Shown here one piece after another: positions 34,457-42,523 of a DNA stretch of 64,000 nucleotides (the stretch's first letter is position 1; every line of letters begins with the position of its first letter). A model generated the notes under the pieces. That model saw only the letters and a program-made list of their open reading frames with translations, ran no database searches and was not told the origin of the DNA. Where the stretch lies: the NCBI RefSeq assembly GCF_029953285.1, contig NZ_JASAOI010000081.1, positions 1 to 64,000 of the forward strand, given 5' to 3'. This DNA comes from Yinghuangia seranimata. GTDB taxonomy: Bacteria; Actinomycetota; Actinomycetes; Streptomycetales; Streptomycetaceae. The translations under genes were made by a program, and so were the position numbers.

Positions 34457-35740
34457 TCACGCCGTGTTCTTCGGGGCCTTCCCGGCCTGTGTCCGCACGG
34501 CCGCCCGCAGCCGCCGGCGCAGCGCGTCGAGCCGCCGGACCAACAGGTGCAGGCGCGGCCGGTCTTCGACCCGCGCGCGGGCCGAGCGCGGCGGAACCGT
34601 CGCGGCGCGCGCCCCGTGCCGGCCGAGGGCCTGGCGCAGCCGCGAGATCTCCGCCTCCAGCGCGGTCACCCGGCCTCGTCCGTCCACCAGCGGCCAGTCG
34701 GGGCGGTCCGCGACGACGGGGACCGGCGGTTCGCGGTACGCGGCCAGCAACTGCCGGGCCACCGCGCCCACGTCGTGCCGCTTGGCGACCCACGCCACGG
34801 ACTCCTCTCGCAGCCGAGCCCGTTCGTCGGGGTCGGCGGCCAGCGCCCGCACCACGTCGGCCAGGTCCGCGCCCACCGCCTCCACCACCGGGCAGCCGGG
34901 CGTACGCGCACGGTTGCGCTCGTGAACGTGCGCGACCGCGATCGCGCCGCACGCCATCGCCTCCACCGCCACCATGCCGTGGTCGCCGATCGTCAGGCTG
35001 TCCACGACGATGTCCGCGCGCGCGAACTCCGCCGCGACCTCGGCGCGCGACAGGCCCGACAGCGGGCGGTACGCGACGACGCCCTCCGCGTCGAGCGGGC
35101 GCAACGCGGCGTCCACGAGGTGCGAGCCTTTCGTCGCACGCTTCGACGGCAGGTGCACCACGACCGGCACCGCCGGCTCCGTGCCGCGCGCCGTCGCCCA
35201 CTGGGCGGGGTCGATCGCCAGCGGCACGAGCTCGGCGTCCGGCACGTAGTCGAGCAGGCCCGGCGTCGACACGAACATGCGGTCGCAGTACCGGCGGGCG
35301 ATCTCCACCATCGCGTGGATGCGCGCCTCGTCGACCACCGCGTCCTTCAGGTACGAGTCCGGCTCGCGTTCCATGTGCACACTGCGCAGCCTCACGTCCG
35401 AGCCGTGCCAGTGCATGAACACCTTCTTGCCCAGCGACCGCAGCAGCGGGACGTCCCACAGCGCAGGAAGCAGCGGCTCGTGCGCGTTGAGCAGCGAACG
35501 CCCGTACTGCAGGTGCACGACGTCGAAGCCGCGCACCGCCCGGTCGAGTACCTCCCAGCGGTACGCCGGATCGGCCAGCAGGCGGTCGGCGTCCCACACC
35601 CGGTCGGCCACCAGGCCGAAAGCGGGCTCGCCGAAGCTCCACACCTCGGCGTGGACGCCCAGCGCGCGCAGGCCGCGCGCCCACGTACTGGGTTGTCCGG
35701 CGATGTCGCGGGGGGCGTACAGCACGCGGAGTCGCGTCAT
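34457..35740 (-). CDS. Glycosyltransferase-like protein, 'type B' module with basic coiled-coil tail
   Basis: A 427-residue predicted transferase starting RLRVLYAPRDIAGQPSTWA. Motifs follow in the type-B order: FDVVHLQYGRSLLN, HWHGSDVRLRSVHM, FVSTPGLLDYV, LVPLAIDPAQW, VVVHLPSKRATKGS and DIVVDSLTIGDHGMVAVEAM. The last 70 or so residues form a probable helix with heptads (VTALEAEISRLRQAL) and many Arg, perhaps for membrane or partner binding. It lacks the extra N-terminal domain of the 27764-29350 protein. A 150-base gap separates it from the type-A gene downstream. Confidence 0.75.
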   Translation of the reverse strand: MTRLRVLYAPRDIAGQPSTWARGLRALGVHAEVWSFGEPAFGLVADRVWDADRLLADPAYRWEVLDRAVRGFDVVHLQYGRSLLNAHEPLLPALWDVPLLRSLGKKVFMHWHGSDVRLRSVHMEREPDSYLKDAVVDEARIHAMVEIARRYCDRMFVSTPGLLDYVPDAELVPLAIDPAQWATARGTEPAVPVVVHLPSKRATKGSHLVDAALRPLDAEGVVAYRPLSGLSRAEVAAEFARADIVVDSLTIGDHGMVAVEAMACGAIAVAHVHERNRARTPGCPVVEAVGADLADVVRALAADPDERARLREESVAWVAKRHDVGAVARQLLAAYREPPVPVVADRPDWPLVDGRGRVTALEAEISRLRQALGRHGARAATVPPRSARARVEDRPRLHLLVRRLDALRRRLRAAVRTQAGKAPKNTA

Positions 35741-35770
35741 GGTGGCGGTCTTTCCGTTCCGGCTGCTGGA

Positions 35771-36952
35771 TCAGGGCGCCGACGGGTCGGCGGGCTTTTC
35801 GGCCAGCGTGGCGTACACGCCGAGCAGGACCTCGGCGTCGTGCTCCCATGACAACAACGGCTCGGCGGCCCGGACGTTGTCGGTCAGTTCGGGGTAACGC
35901 GCGATCGCCTCACGCACCGCCGCCGCCAACGACTCCGGGTCACCCGGCCGGTACAACGTGCCGAGGCCGTGCTCGCGCACCACACGCGCGAGTTCACGCA
36001 CGTCGGTGGCGACGACCGGGACACCGGCACGGACCGCGTGGAAGAGCTTGTTCGGCATCGCGAGGCGGTGGTTCTCCCACCGGTCCGAGTGGGTGACCAG
36101 CGCGAGCCCGGCCCGCCGCAGCAACGCGTCGACCTCGTCGACGGGCAGCGCCTCGCGCAACCGCGCCGGGCCGCGGTCGAGCGCGGCGACATAGGTGTCG
36201 TCCGACGGGCCCACCAAGGAGATCTCCAGGCCCGGCAGTTGCCGCGCCGCGGCGACGATGGCCTCGATCTCGCGGTACGGCGCGACCCGACCGGCGTACA
36301 CCGCGCCCACCGGAGACGTGGGCAAGGGAACATCTTCAGCGGCAGTCCCGCGCGGAAACGAGTTGTGCACCACCGTGACGTGCGGCCAGCCGTACCGTCG
36401 ACGCAACGCCTCGGCGATCCCTTGCCCCACGGTCAGCACCGCGGCGGCCCGACGCCCGAGTTCGGCCTCGGCCCTCGCCTCACGCACCGAGCGCACAGGG
36501 GTGGGCCGACCGACGCGCGGCCTGCCCGACCAGAGTTCATGCGTGTCGTAGACCAGCGGGACACCGCGTTCCCGGGCCAGTTCGGCGCCGAGCTCCAACG
36601 TGTTGAAGTCATGCGCGTGCACCACGTCGAACGCCCGGTCCCCCGCGTCCCCCCGCGCCGCCCGCGCCCACGCCGCGAACGCCGAAGCCCGATGCTGCGG
36701 CAACAACGCCCACCGCGCCGCCCTCAGGTGCACCGGCAACACCCGCCCACCGCCGACCGGCGCCCCAGCCTTCTGGAACACCGACGCCCCGCCCACCGAC
36801 GAAACCGTCACCCCCACCGGCGCCACCCAATCGAGCGGCACCCCACGCCCGATCACATGAACCTCATACCCGGCCCCCGCCAACGTCGCCGCCTCCCGCA
36901 CAACGCGGGTATCGGTCGCGACCGACGTGATCACGAGCATGAGGACCTTCAC
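35771..36952 (-). CDS. Glycosyltransferase family 4
   Basis: First gene of the long minus-strand operon. 393 residues from GTG 36952, opening KVLMLVITSVATDTRVVREA, with VVHAHDFNTLELGAELA, VYDTHELWSGR, VGAVYAGRVAPYREIEAI at the domain hinge and MPNKLFHAVRAGVPVVATD in the donor site, where Glu of the usual E-x7-E is replaced by Asn/His positions. The longer frame to 37024 has no ribosome site. It resembles phosphatidylinositol-mannosyltransferase-like enzymes in outline only; substrate not assigned. Confidence 0.84.
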   Translation of the reverse strand: MKVLMLVITSVATDTRVVREAATLAGAGYEVHVIGRGVPLDWVAPVGVTVSSVGGASVFQKAGAPVGGGRVLPVHLRAARWALLPQHRASAFAAWARAARGDAGDRAFDVVHAHDFNTLELGAELARERGVPLVYDTHELWSGRPRVGRPTPVRSVREARAEAELGRRAAAVLTVGQGIAEALRRRYGWPHVTVVHNSFPRGTAAEDVPLPTSPVGAVYAGRVAPYREIEAIVAAARQLPGLEISLVGPSDDTYVAALDRGPARLREALPVDEVDALLRRAGLALVTHSDRWENHRLAMPNKLFHAVRAGVPVVATDVRELARVVREHGLGTLYRPGDPESLAAAVREAIARYPELTDNVRAAEPLLSWEHDAEVLLGVYATLAEKPADPSAP

Positions 36953-37878
36953 GACGACCTGCTCCAGACCGCTGGCCAGGCGGCACTCCCACAAGCGCCC
37001 ACACCCACCCCGCTCCCCCACCAAACGACCCGCCCCACGCCAAGGTCACCGTCCGATCCCGTGAGGGCACCCCCGAGCGGCCCACATCGACACCCCGACC
37101 ACGGCGCCGCCCAGGCACAAAGCACACGTCGCGCCCCAGCGCAGGCTCAGAGCACGCCGAACACGCGACGCAGGACCGCCTCATGGCCACGCAACGACCC
37201 GACCCGCACGCCACGGCACGGCACGGCACCCAGCGCAGCACGGGCTCAGAACACCCGCGCGTTGATGTGGCCACGCTCGCCGGGCCTCCGCGCAGCAGCG
37301 CCACCCGGCCGACGTGTGCGTCGGCAAGGCGCGGCGCGGCGGCAGCACCTCCCCGTGTAAGGCCGCCTCCGTCACGCTCGTCCGACCTGGCGTCGGGCAC
37401 GGCTCGTTCAGCCGCCGCGCCGCGTAACCAGGCACGGCAGAGCGGCAACGGCTGACGCGCGGAGCCGGTCGCCAGCGCGCGTGCGCTACTCACAACCTCG
37501 GCGCGTGGACCGTCACGGCTACCCGACCGTCGTCCGACCTGGCTCCGGGCGCGGCCCGGGTGAGCCGCCGTGCGGCTCCACGATTCACACGTCGGCCGCC
37601 GCGCGGCAGCGCGGACTCAGAGCACGCCGAACACCAGCGCAACGACCTGGACCGCGGCCCGGTCCGTGCAAGCGGCTTGCGCCTGGCCGCAGCAGCGCCA
37701 ACCGGCCAACGCGTGCGTCGGCAAGGCGCGGCGGCAGCGCCTCCCCCCGCGAGGGCTGAGCGACCGTCCGTCCCTCGGTTCCGTCGGTCCGTCGGGTCGG
37801 TCAGCCGGCTGCCGTCGGGGCGTCGCGGGTGTGACGCTGGGCGCGTTGGTCACTCGTCGGGCGTTCGGTGCCGGCGGG
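36953..37878. repeat. Gene-free stretch with degenerate direct repeats
   Basis: No convincing gene: the open frames lack family motifs and ribosome sites. Shared blocks recur. CTCAGAGCACGCCGAACAC is near 37147 and 37618, with a variant near 37246. GCAGCAGCGCCA plus GCGTCGGCAAGGCGCGGC is near 37291-37340 and 37697-37735. CGTCCGACCTGG is near 37378 and 37532. Together they form two composite copies about 390 bases apart and a partial third. It lies between the promoter side of the glycosyltransferase operon and the 3' end of the GT2 gene, so the operon promoter must be here. Confidence 0.6.
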
Positions 37879-39018
37879 TTACCTCGCGTCGGGGGCGGAT
37901 TCTGCGTCGGGTTGGGGTGGGACGTCGGCGACGGGGCGGATGGAGACCTGGTCGGCCAGGCTGCGGGGGCTGGTCAGGAAGCCCCAGCCCCAGGAGCCGT
38001 GCATCGTGGCCAGGGCGATCGGGAGGCGGGCGAGGGCTGACGGGCGCATGCCTCGGCCTTCCCAGGCGGCGCCGCCGAGGATGGCGGCGGCGTAGCCGGC
38101 GGGGAGGACGAAGGCGGCGGTCAGGGCGCCTCGGCCGGCGACGGCTCCGACGGTTCCGACGACCGTGCCGCCGGCGACCGCGAGGAGGGCGGCGGGGGCG
38201 GCGAGGTAGCGGGGGTTGACGGAGCCTCGGTGGTGGCGGGTGACGACGCGGCGCCAGCGGCCGTAGTCGCGGTACTGCTTCGCCAGCGCCTTGACGCTCG
38301 GGCGCGGCCGGTAGGAGACGCGCAGGTCGGGCGAGAACCAGATCAGGTGCCCGGACTGGCGGATGCGGTAGTTGAGCTCCCAGTCCTGGGCGCGGACGAA
38401 CTCCTCGTTGTAGCCGCCGAGCCGGTCGAGCACCTCGCGGCGGAAGACGCCGAGGTAGACCGTGTCGGCCGGCCCCGCGCCGCCGCCGGTGTGGAAGCTC
38501 GCGTTGCCGACGCCGAGCTTGGAGGTCATCGCGCGGGCGACGGCGTCCTCGAAGTCGGTGGTGCCCTCGGCGGCCATGATCCCGCCGACGTTGGCCGCGC
38601 CGGTCTCGTTGAGCAGGTCGACGGCGACCCGCACGTAGTCCGGCGGCAGGATGCCGTGCCCGTCGACCCGTACGACGACGGGGTGCCGCGCCACGCCGAT
38701 CGCGGCGTTGAGCGCGCTCGGCGTGCGGCCGCTGGGGTTGGGAACGGTCCGCACCCGCGGGTCCTCGGCGGCGAGCCGGGCCGCGATCTCGTCGGTGTCG
38801 TCGGTCGACGGGCCGAGCGCGATCACGAGTTCGAGCTCGCCCGGGTAGTCCTGGGACAGCGCCCTGCGGACGGCCTCGGCGAGATGGCGGGACTCGTTGA
38901 GCACCGGCATGACGATGGAGACCGGCGGGTTCGGCGGGAGCGGCGGCAGGTCGCCGAGCCGCCCGGCGGGTGCGGGCGTCGGCGCGGTGGCGGCGGGCTC
39001 AGGGGACGTGGGGTTCAT
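37879..39018 (-). CDS. Glycosyltransferase family 2 with C-terminal membrane segments (ExoA-like)
   Basis: Predicted membrane-associated GT-A transferase, 379 residues. After a Pro-rich N-terminus, the GT2 domain begins VSIVMPVLNESRHLAEAVRR (about 33-52). VRVDGHGILPPDYV carries the DxD-type metal site, and FVRAQDWELNYRIRQSGH (about 223-240) has the acceptor-side ED motif. KQYRDYGRWRRVVTRHH precedes hydrophobic segments near 270-320. This order is that of succinoglycan ExoA-like enzymes. It diverges from the LCP gene at 39310. Confidence 0.85.
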   Translation of the reverse strand: MNPTSPEPAATAPTPAPAGRLGDLPPLPPNPPVSIVMPVLNESRHLAEAVRRALSQDYPGELELVIALGPSTDDTDEIAARLAAEDPRVRTVPNPSGRTPSALNAAIGVARHPVVVRVDGHGILPPDYVRVAVDLLNETGAANVGGIMAAEGTTDFEDAVARAMTSKLGVGNASFHTGGGAGPADTVYLGVFRREVLDRLGGYNEEFVRAQDWELNYRIRQSGHLIWFSPDLRVSYRPRPSVKALAKQYRDYGRWRRVVTRHHRGSVNPRYLAAPAALLAVAGGTVVGTVGAVAGRGALTAAFVLPAGYAAAILGGAAWEGRGMRPSALARLPIALATMHGSWGWGFLTSPRSLADQVSIRPVADVPPQPDAESAPDAR

Positions 39019-39084
39019 CGAGACCCGAGCGTACTGCGGATGGGCCCGGCGACCGACCGGCCGGCGGCGGAACCGGGCCCGGCA

Positions 39085-39172
39085 CGGGGCCGGCCCGGTT
39101 ACGGGCGGGCCGGATGCGGGGCCGGCCCGGGGCGAGCCCGGTTACCGCCGGGCGCAGGTGACCGCCGGGCGC
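39085..39172. promoter_or_regulatory. Repeated palindromic element in a divergent promoter region
   Basis: CGGGGCCGGCCCGG occurs twice (39085-39098 and 39117-39130), each containing the palindrome GGGCCGGCCC, with a 32-base period. ACCGCCGGGCGC follows twice (39144-39155 and 39161-39172, period 17). They lie between the divergent GT2 and LCP genes, where operators for both would be expected. Function is inferred from position only. Confidence 0.4.
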
Positions 39173-39309
39173 GTCTGCCGTCCCGTGCGCGGAGGTCACC
39201 CTAAGGTGGGATGTCCGCAACCGGTCACGCGGCCCAATACGTCCTTCTTTCGAGGGCCTTTGGGGCCCTCGGGGCCATCGCACCGGCCGCAGGAGGGGAA
39301 GAGCAGGGC

Positions 39310-40851
39310 ATGGCGACGCGCAATTCGGCGGCCAAACGGACCCCGCCTCCCCCTCCCCCGGCGCGGCGCTGGCCGATGACGCTGGCCGGCCTCCTCGCCG
39401 TGCTGGTGCTCGTCACCAGCGGCGTCGGCTGGGCGTGGGTGAAGTACCTGGACGGCAAGATCGACCGCATCAACCCGTTCGCGGGGCTGGGCGACCGGCC
39501 GGACACCGGCGCCTCGGACGACGCCACGTTCCTGATCGTCGGCACGGACAGCCGCGAGGGCGTGCCGAAGTCGACGTTGAACCAGTTGCACGCGGGCGGC
39601 GACTCCTGTGACTGCACCGACACGATGATGCTCGTCCACCTGAACGCCAAGCGGGACAAGGCGACGGTGGTGAGTGTGCCGCGCGACAGCTACGTCACGT
39701 TCCCGGCGCACAAGGACAAGAACACCGGCAGGGACGTCGGCGAGTCCAAGGGCAAGATCAACGCGGCCTACACGCTCGGCGGCGCGCCGCTGACGGTGGC
39801 GACGGTGGAGCGGGCGACGAACGTCCGGATCGACCACTACATAGAGGTCAACTTCCTCTCCTTCGTGGGCGTCGTCGACGAGATCGGCGGGGTGGACATG
39901 TGCACGCCCATCGCGCTCAAGGACCCGAAGTCCGGCCTGGACCTGCCGGCGGGCACGACGCACCTGGACGGCGTGGAGGCGCTGAAGTACGTCCGCGCCC
40001 GCTACATCTCCAGCGACCCGACGGGCGACATCGGCCGCACGCAGCGCCAGCAGAAGTTCATGACGCAGGTGCTGGCCCGCGCCACGAGCACCGGCACGCT
40101 CACCAACCCGCTCAAGCTGAAGGGCGTGCTGGACGCGGTGCTCGGCTCGATCAAGGTCGACGAGGGCCTGAGCGCGCAGGCCCTGCTGGACCTCGGCACG
40201 AAGCTGAAGGGCCTGTCGAACTCGGGTGTCACCTACGCCCAGATCCCGCTGAAGACGATGGACTACCAGGTGAAGGACTGGGGTTCGACGGTGCTGTGGG
40301 ACGACGCCGCGGCGCGCGTGCTCTTCGACGCGATCCGCGACGACCGCGACGTGGCGAACCCCGGCAAGTCCACGACCCCGCCGGCCAAGGGCGGCTCGCC
40401 GTCGGGCGGCACCGCGGGCGCTGCGACGACGGTCGAGGTCGCGCCGTCGGACGTGTGGCTGCAGGTCTACAACGGCACGACCACGCCGGGCATGGGCGGC
40501 AAGGCGTACGACGCGCTCGCCGGGCTGGGCTTCAAGATGAGCGCGCCCGCGAAGGGCGGTCAGGCGATCGGTGTGACCGACGCGACGCAGACGGTCGTCC
40601 GGTACGACCCGCGCTGGGACCGCTCGGTGCAGACCGTCGCGGCGGCGCTGCCCGGTTCGCGCCTCGAGCCGGTGGACGGCCTCGGCCGCACCATCGAGGT
40701 GGTCGTCGGCTCGTCGTACACCGGGGTGACGCAGGTCGCGGTGGCCCCCGCGGCACCGAACGCCGGCAAGTCGCCCGGCGCGGGCGGTCCGTCGGCGGCG
40801 CCCAGCCCGTCGTACACCACCACAACCGGCGACAAGGTGGTCTGCAAGTAG
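39310..40851 (+). CDS. LCP family ligase with LytR_C domain
   Basis: Predicted glycopolymer-peptidoglycan ligase, 513 residues. A short cytoplasmic part precedes one membrane segment (about 21-43). The LCP domain has FLIVGTDSREG, TDTMMLVHLNA, VSVPRDSYVTFP, INAAYTLGGAPLTVATVE, DHYIEVNFLSFVGVVDEIGG and YVRARYI. A LytR_C-type domain begins near WLQVYNGTTTPGMGG, and the end is TGDKVVCK. ATG 39310 has AGGAGGGG about 10 bases upstream; the longer frame to 39211 does not. Divergent from the GT2 gene. Confidence 0.9.
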   Translation: MATRNSAAKRTPPPPPPARRWPMTLAGLLAVLVLVTSGVGWAWVKYLDGKIDRINPFAGLGDRPDTGASDDATFLIVGTDSREGVPKSTLNQLHAGGDSCDCTDTMMLVHLNAKRDKATVVSVPRDSYVTFPAHKDKNTGRDVGESKGKINAAYTLGGAPLTVATVERATNVRIDHYIEVNFLSFVGVVDEIGGVDMCTPIALKDPKSGLDLPAGTTHLDGVEALKYVRARYISSDPTGDIGRTQRQQKFMTQVLARATSTGTLTNPLKLKGVLDAVLGSIKVDEGLSAQALLDLGTKLKGLSNSGVTYAQIPLKTMDYQVKDWGSTVLWDDAAARVLFDAIRDDRDVANPGKSTTPPAKGGSPSGGTAGAATTVEVAPSDVWLQVYNGTTTPGMGGKAYDALAGLGFKMSAPAKGGQAIGVTDATQTVVRYDPRWDRSVQTVAAALPGSRLEPVDGLGRTIEVVVGSSYTGVTQVAVAPAAPNAGKSPGAGGPSAAPSPSYTTTTGDKVVCK

Positions 40852-40862
40852 TCGAAAGGCGC

Positions 40863-40891
40863 ACGCGCCGTCACCATGGGTGACGGCGCGT
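40863..40891. terminator. Hairpin after LCP gene
   Basis: A perfect 13-base stem, ACGCGCCGTCACC with GGTGACGGCGCGT and a 3-base ATG loop, begins 12 bases after the stop of the LCP gene. It suggests that the next LCP gene has its own promoter or depends on read-through. Confidence 0.75.
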
Positions 40892-40968
40892 ACCAACCGG
40901 GACACAGATGCGTCCGAGTCCCGTACAGCGTTTGCCCGACGGCGCGCGCCGATGGCAGGTTCTAAGCC

Positions 40969-42426
40969 ATGAACTCATGGCCGCCCGGTTGGGCCGAGGA
41001 CGACGCGCGCCGAGGCGGGCCGCCCCGCGACGACGCGGGCGACCCGCCCGCCGGCGAGCCGACTTCCGTGCTGCCGCGGGACCGCTTCGGCCGCCCGATA
41101 CCGCCGCCCGGAACCACGCCGGACCGCCCGGCCGGGACACTCCCGGCCCCCGGCGCGCCGCCGGCCGCGCCCGGCGCCGGCGGTGTGCCGCCGCGTCCGC
41201 ACAGCGCCCCGTCGCCGGCGTCGCCGGACGCCCAGCCGACGCAGGTCATGCCGGGCCGTTCGGGCGTGCCGGGGCAGCAGGCGTCCGGCTATCCGACGCA
41301 GCCCCCGCCCGCGGAGGCCGCGCGCCAGGCCGCGGGGCCGGCCGTCGTCCCGCCGCGGACCGAGCCGAGGCCGCAGGGCCCGGACGGGCCTTCGGGCCCG
41401 GGCGGCCCGGGTGAGGGCGAGGGCCCGCGCCCGCCGGGACGCAAGCCGAACTGGAAGAAGCGCATCCTCATCGGCACCGCGGTGTTCCTGGCGCTGGTGC
41501 TCGCGTTCGTGACGTTCACGTACTTCTGGCTGGACTCGAAGATCCAGCACGAGGACGTGCTCAAGGACTACCAGGGCCGCCCCGCCTCGACCGCGGGCAC
41601 GACGTGGCTGATCGTCGGCTCCGACAGCCGCGAGGGCCTGTCGAAGGACGACAAGCAGAAGCTGCACACCGGCAGCGCCGAGGGCAAGCGCACCGACTCG
41701 ATCATGCTGCTGCACAAGGGCGACGGCGGTACGTCGCTCATCAGCATCCCGCGCGACTCGTACGTGGAGATCCCCGCGTACACGACGCGCGACGGCAAGC
41801 AGATGAAGGCGCACAAGGACAAGATCAACGCGGCGTTCGAGCTGGGCGGCGCGCCGCTGCTGGCGCGCACCGTCGAGCAGGTCACCGGCATGCGGCTGGA
41901 CCACTACGCCGAGCTGGGCTTCGCCGGGTTCGTCGACATCGTGGACGCGCTCGACGGCGTGAACATCTGCCTGGACTCCGACGTCAAGGACCCCAAGTCG
42001 GGCGCCGACCTGAAGGCGGGCTGCCAGACGCTGAACGGCCCGGAGGCGCTCGCGTTCGTGCGGTCGCGCTACTACAACCCGGCCGAGTCCGACTTCGCCC
42101 GCATGGGCAACCAGCAGAAGTTCCTCGCGGCGGTGGCCAAGGAGGCCAAGTCGACGTCGGTGATCCTCAACCCGTTCAAGTCGTTCCCGTTGGCCGACGC
42201 GGGGCTCGGCGCGCTCATCGTCGACGACGACGCGGGCCTGTTCGACATCTACGACCTGTTCAAGTCGATGGGCGGGGTCTCGGACAGCGAGGGCGGCACC
42301 ATCACCGCGCCGGTCAAGAGCCGTTCCTGCTACCCGTCGGCGAGCAACTGCGGACTCCAGCTGGACGACGCCAAGATGAAGGCCCTCTTCGACGCACTGC
42401 GGGCGGGCAAGCCGGCTCCCCGGTAA
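40969..42426 (+). CDS. LCP family ligase without LytR_C domain
   Basis: A 485-residue LCP protein. An unusually long Pro/Gly-rich cytoplasmic N-terminus (about 1-160) precedes the membrane segment (about 165-187). The LCP domain has WLIVGSDSREGLS, TDSIMLLHKGD, SIPRDSYVEIP, INAAFELGGAPLLARTVEQ, DHYAELGFAGFVDIVDALDG, FVRSRYYNPAESDFARMGN and a disulfide-capable CYPSASNC near the end. There is no LytR_C domain and no terminal Cys tail. Second of a tandem LCP pair. Confidence 0.9.
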   Translation: MNSWPPGWAEDDARRGGPPRDDAGDPPAGEPTSVLPRDRFGRPIPPPGTTPDRPAGTLPAPGAPPAAPGAGGVPPRPHSAPSPASPDAQPTQVMPGRSGVPGQQASGYPTQPPPAEAARQAAGPAVVPPRTEPRPQGPDGPSGPGGPGEGEGPRPPGRKPNWKKRILIGTAVFLALVLAFVTFTYFWLDSKIQHEDVLKDYQGRPASTAGTTWLIVGSDSREGLSKDDKQKLHTGSAEGKRTDSIMLLHKGDGGTSLISIPRDSYVEIPAYTTRDGKQMKAHKDKINAAFELGGAPLLARTVEQVTGMRLDHYAELGFAGFVDIVDALDGVNICLDSDVKDPKSGADLKAGCQTLNGPEALAFVRSRYYNPAESDFARMGNQQKFLAAVAKEAKSTSVILNPFKSFPLADAGLGALIVDDDAGLFDIYDLFKSMGGVSDSEGGTITAPVKSRSCYPSASNCGLQLDDAKMKALFDALRAGKPAPR

Positions 42427-42467
42427 CCGCACCGCCGCGTCCCGGTGTGACGCAACGCACTTCGCTT

Positions 42468-42497
42468 CGGCGGGGCCGCTATTGGGTGGCCCCGCCG
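42468..42497. terminator. Hairpin between LCP and Hsp90-like genes
   Basis: CGGCGGGGCC and GGCCCCGCCG form a perfect 10-base stem around a 10-base loop, 41 bases after the LCP stop. It covers the earliest possible start of the next gene, which argues for a start at 42503 or later. Confidence 0.7.
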
Positions 42498-42523
42498 TCG
42501 CCGTGTCGGACATCATCACGAGC

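Noticed and set aside
17205-36952. A secondary-metabolite (glycosylated antibiotic) cluster
   Set aside because: The sugar-modifying and transferase genes could suggest this, but no polyketide, peptide or terpene synthase is present, while the Wzm/Wzt exporter and LCP ligases point to a wall polymer.
36864-37493. A 209-codon minus-strand frame upstream of the glycosyltransferase operon
   Set aside because: It has no motif, no ribosome site, repeated low-complexity segments, and overlaps the true start of the operon's first gene.
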